In this document: one piece after another, positions 30,781 to 31,770 of the stretch
Position numbering within the stretch: the first letter of the stretch is position 1
Layout: each line of letters opens with the position of its first letter
Source: an uncultured Collinsella sp.
GTDB taxonomy: Bacteria > Actinomycetota > Coriobacteriia > Coriobacteriales > Coriobacteriaceae
NCBI GenBank assembly: GCA_902493615.1
Contig: CABUQK010000008.1
Span: 1 to 31,770, forward strand
Direction: 5' to 3'
DNA length: 31,770 nt
Notes under the pieces: generated by a model
What the model saw: only the letters and a program-made list of their open reading frames with translations
Database searches by the model: none
What the model was told of the DNA's origin: nothing
Made by a program: the position numbers and the translations under genes

Positions 30781-31578
30781 TTAGAACCCCAAGATGCCAC
30801 GGACAGTCTGAGCAGCCGCTGCCGGGCGATCGCGCAGGCCGTTGTGCGCGCCGGGAACCATTACGAGTGGACAGTCCAAAAGCTCAGCCGCTATCCTCGT
30901 TTCCGCCTCGCGGGGCGTACCAATCGAGAGCTCGCCCAAAAGCACGGCGGCCACCGTTTTTGACGCACGGACACTATCCCAATCGGGAATGCAGGTCATA
31001 GTAATCCCGTATTCGTTCGCCATGAAACTGCGGCCGTTGCGCAGGGCATGCTTGGCTTCTGCCTCGGTTAACTTGGGGGCCTCAGGGTCCGAATCGCCGA
31101 TGGCGCCCAAGAAGGCCCGTAATGCCCTGGAGACCTTTCCCGCGGCGATCATCTCGAGCAAAACCGGGGCCGCACCCAGGCCGGCGCCCTCATCCGTCAC
31201 GGCGGGTTCATGCAGAATCGCACGCGAGATTATGGCGGGGTTTGCACGGAGAAGCTCCAGCGCCACCAGCGTACCGGCACTGTGCGCGAGCACGTTTGCC
31301 GGAGCGCCAATATGCTCGATAACGGCCTGCAGGTCGGCGGCTTGGGCGGCGAGGTCGTAGCGTCCGTCTGCAGCGTCGCCACTCTCACCGCAACCGCGGC
31401 GGTCGTAGGCAATGACGCGATGGTCACAGGCGAGCTCGCGGGCGATGGCGTCAAAAAAGACGCCGTCGACGCAGGCACCGTGCACGCACACCAAAGCGGG
31501 TGCATCGGACGATACAACCGGACCGGCATACTCGCGGCAGGCAATCGTGGTGCCCGCATTCTCGACCGTAAAATCCAT
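30781..31578 (-). CDS. Alpha/beta-fold hydrolase
   Basis: This 265-residue alpha/beta hydrolase has an H-G-A-C-V-D-G oxyanion-loop segment, Y-D-R-R-G-C-G-E-S-G, and the nucleophile elbow A-H-S-A-G-T (Ser100). A late His is found in V-P-G-A-H-N-G-L (His249). The acidic residue of the triad is not obvious from the sequence. The fold serves many small-molecule esterases, lactonases and haloperoxidase-like enzymes, and the substrate cannot be inferred. It has no signal peptide and is cytoplasmic. It stands alone between two intergenic regions, and its ATG follows a GGGGG stretch 6-7 nt upstream. Confidence 0.83.
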   Translation of the reverse strand: MDFTVENAGTTIACREYAGPVVSSDAPALVCVHGACVDGVFFDAIARELACDHRVIAYDRRGCGESGDAADGRYDLAAQAADLQAVIEHIGAPANVLAHSAGTLVALELLRANPAIISRAILHEPAVTDEGAGLGAAPVLLEMIAAGKVSRALRAFLGAIGDSDPEAPKLTEAEAKHALRNGRSFMANEYGITMTCIPDWDSVRASKTVAAVLLGELSIGTPREAETRIAAELLDCPLVMVPGAHNGLRDRPAAAAQTVRGILGF

Positions 31579-31755
31579 GTTGTGCCCCCATCATCAACGC
31601 CCATCCAGTTGCACATCGGTACGGTTGGATGGACCCGCATTTCCTTACGCCTTGTTAACAGATTAACTGTACCCGACCCGATACCTTTCATGACGCGGCA
31701 TCGAAGGCAGAGTTAAAAAACGAAACCTGCAAAGCACAAGCCCGGACCATACGTT

Positions 31756-31770
31756 GGAGCCGATGCTATG
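31756..31770 (+). other. Possible translation start of the next plus-strand gene
   Basis: GGAG (31756-31759) stands 8 nt before an ATG that is the last codon of the window. A second ATG at 31763 lies too close to the GGAG. No coding sequence can be judged. The rest of the 192-bp gap after 31578 contains only a 7-bp inverted repeat (CCATCCA/TGGATGG, 31601-31632). Confidence 0.25.

Noticed and set aside
1..31770. tRNA, rRNA and other standard structural RNA genes
   Set aside because: No cloverleaf with a CCA-end context and no rRNA-like sequence was noticed on reading both strands. A covariance-model search would be needed to exclude small RNAs.

Overview
The window is GC-rich, densely coding DNA that looks like a Coriobacteriia (Actinomycetota) gut anaerobe, most likely Collinsella or a close relative. 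This is an inference from gene content: a very large 2-hydroxyacyl-CoA dehydratase activase/DUF2229 fusion, a short Dxs-type synthase, a coiled-coil/CAP surface protein with a LAQTG sorting signal, an OPT transporter, and many short palindromic intergenic repeats. No rRNA, tRNA, phage or insertion sequence with a transposase was found.

Layout. 1-8.1 kb: the 5' part of a minus-strand type III pantothenate kinase (coaX), an OPT-family transporter, a 1169-residue wall-anchored coiled-coil/CAP protein whose gene carries a G9 tract just after the signal peptide, a DUF389 membrane protein with an EF-hand-like loop, and a small secreted or anchored protein. 8.1-8.6 kb: a frameshifted, 5'-truncated gene resembling aryl-sulfate sulfotransferases. 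8.7-14.2 kb: a TetR-family regulator and the giant activase, apparently one operon behind a palindromic operator. 14.3-15.06 kb: a cluster of hairpin repeats that encloses a hidden 41-codon gene for a small hydrophobic/basic peptide and a MITE-like element with about 30-bp terminal inverted repeats. 15.06-17.7 kb: a Cof-type HAD phosphatase, a C-terminal remnant of a PII (glnB) gene, a CmpB-type (ABC type IV) membrane protein and an HD-domain hydrolase. 18-24.5 kb: a divergent Dxs-like synthase, three 59-bp inverted-repeat elements at an 80-81 bp period, then a polar amino-acid ABC importer (lipoprotein, two permeases, ATPase) followed by a peptidase C26 gene. 24.65-28.1 kb: a less GC-rich minus-strand island with a three-gene lantibiotic-type ABC transporter and an XRE/DUF2975 pair. 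28.2-31.6 kb: a 64-bp palindromic repeat, an HPt protein, a degenerate-GGDEF/REC/HD-GYP protein and an alpha/beta hydrolase.

How the parts may work together. The importer plus peptidase C26 suggests uptake and hydrolysis of glutamine or gamma-glutamyl compounds. HPt and GGDEF-REC-HD-GYP overlap by 4 nt and probably form one phosphorelay/c-di-GMP module. The XRE/DUF2975 and ABC operons carry related sequence motifs near their promoters and may be co-regulated. The most notable signals are the G9 tract, where a gain or loss of one G reaches a stop within a few codons, the three 59-bp elements, and the small-peptide gene with its Shine-Dalgarno in a potential hairpin.
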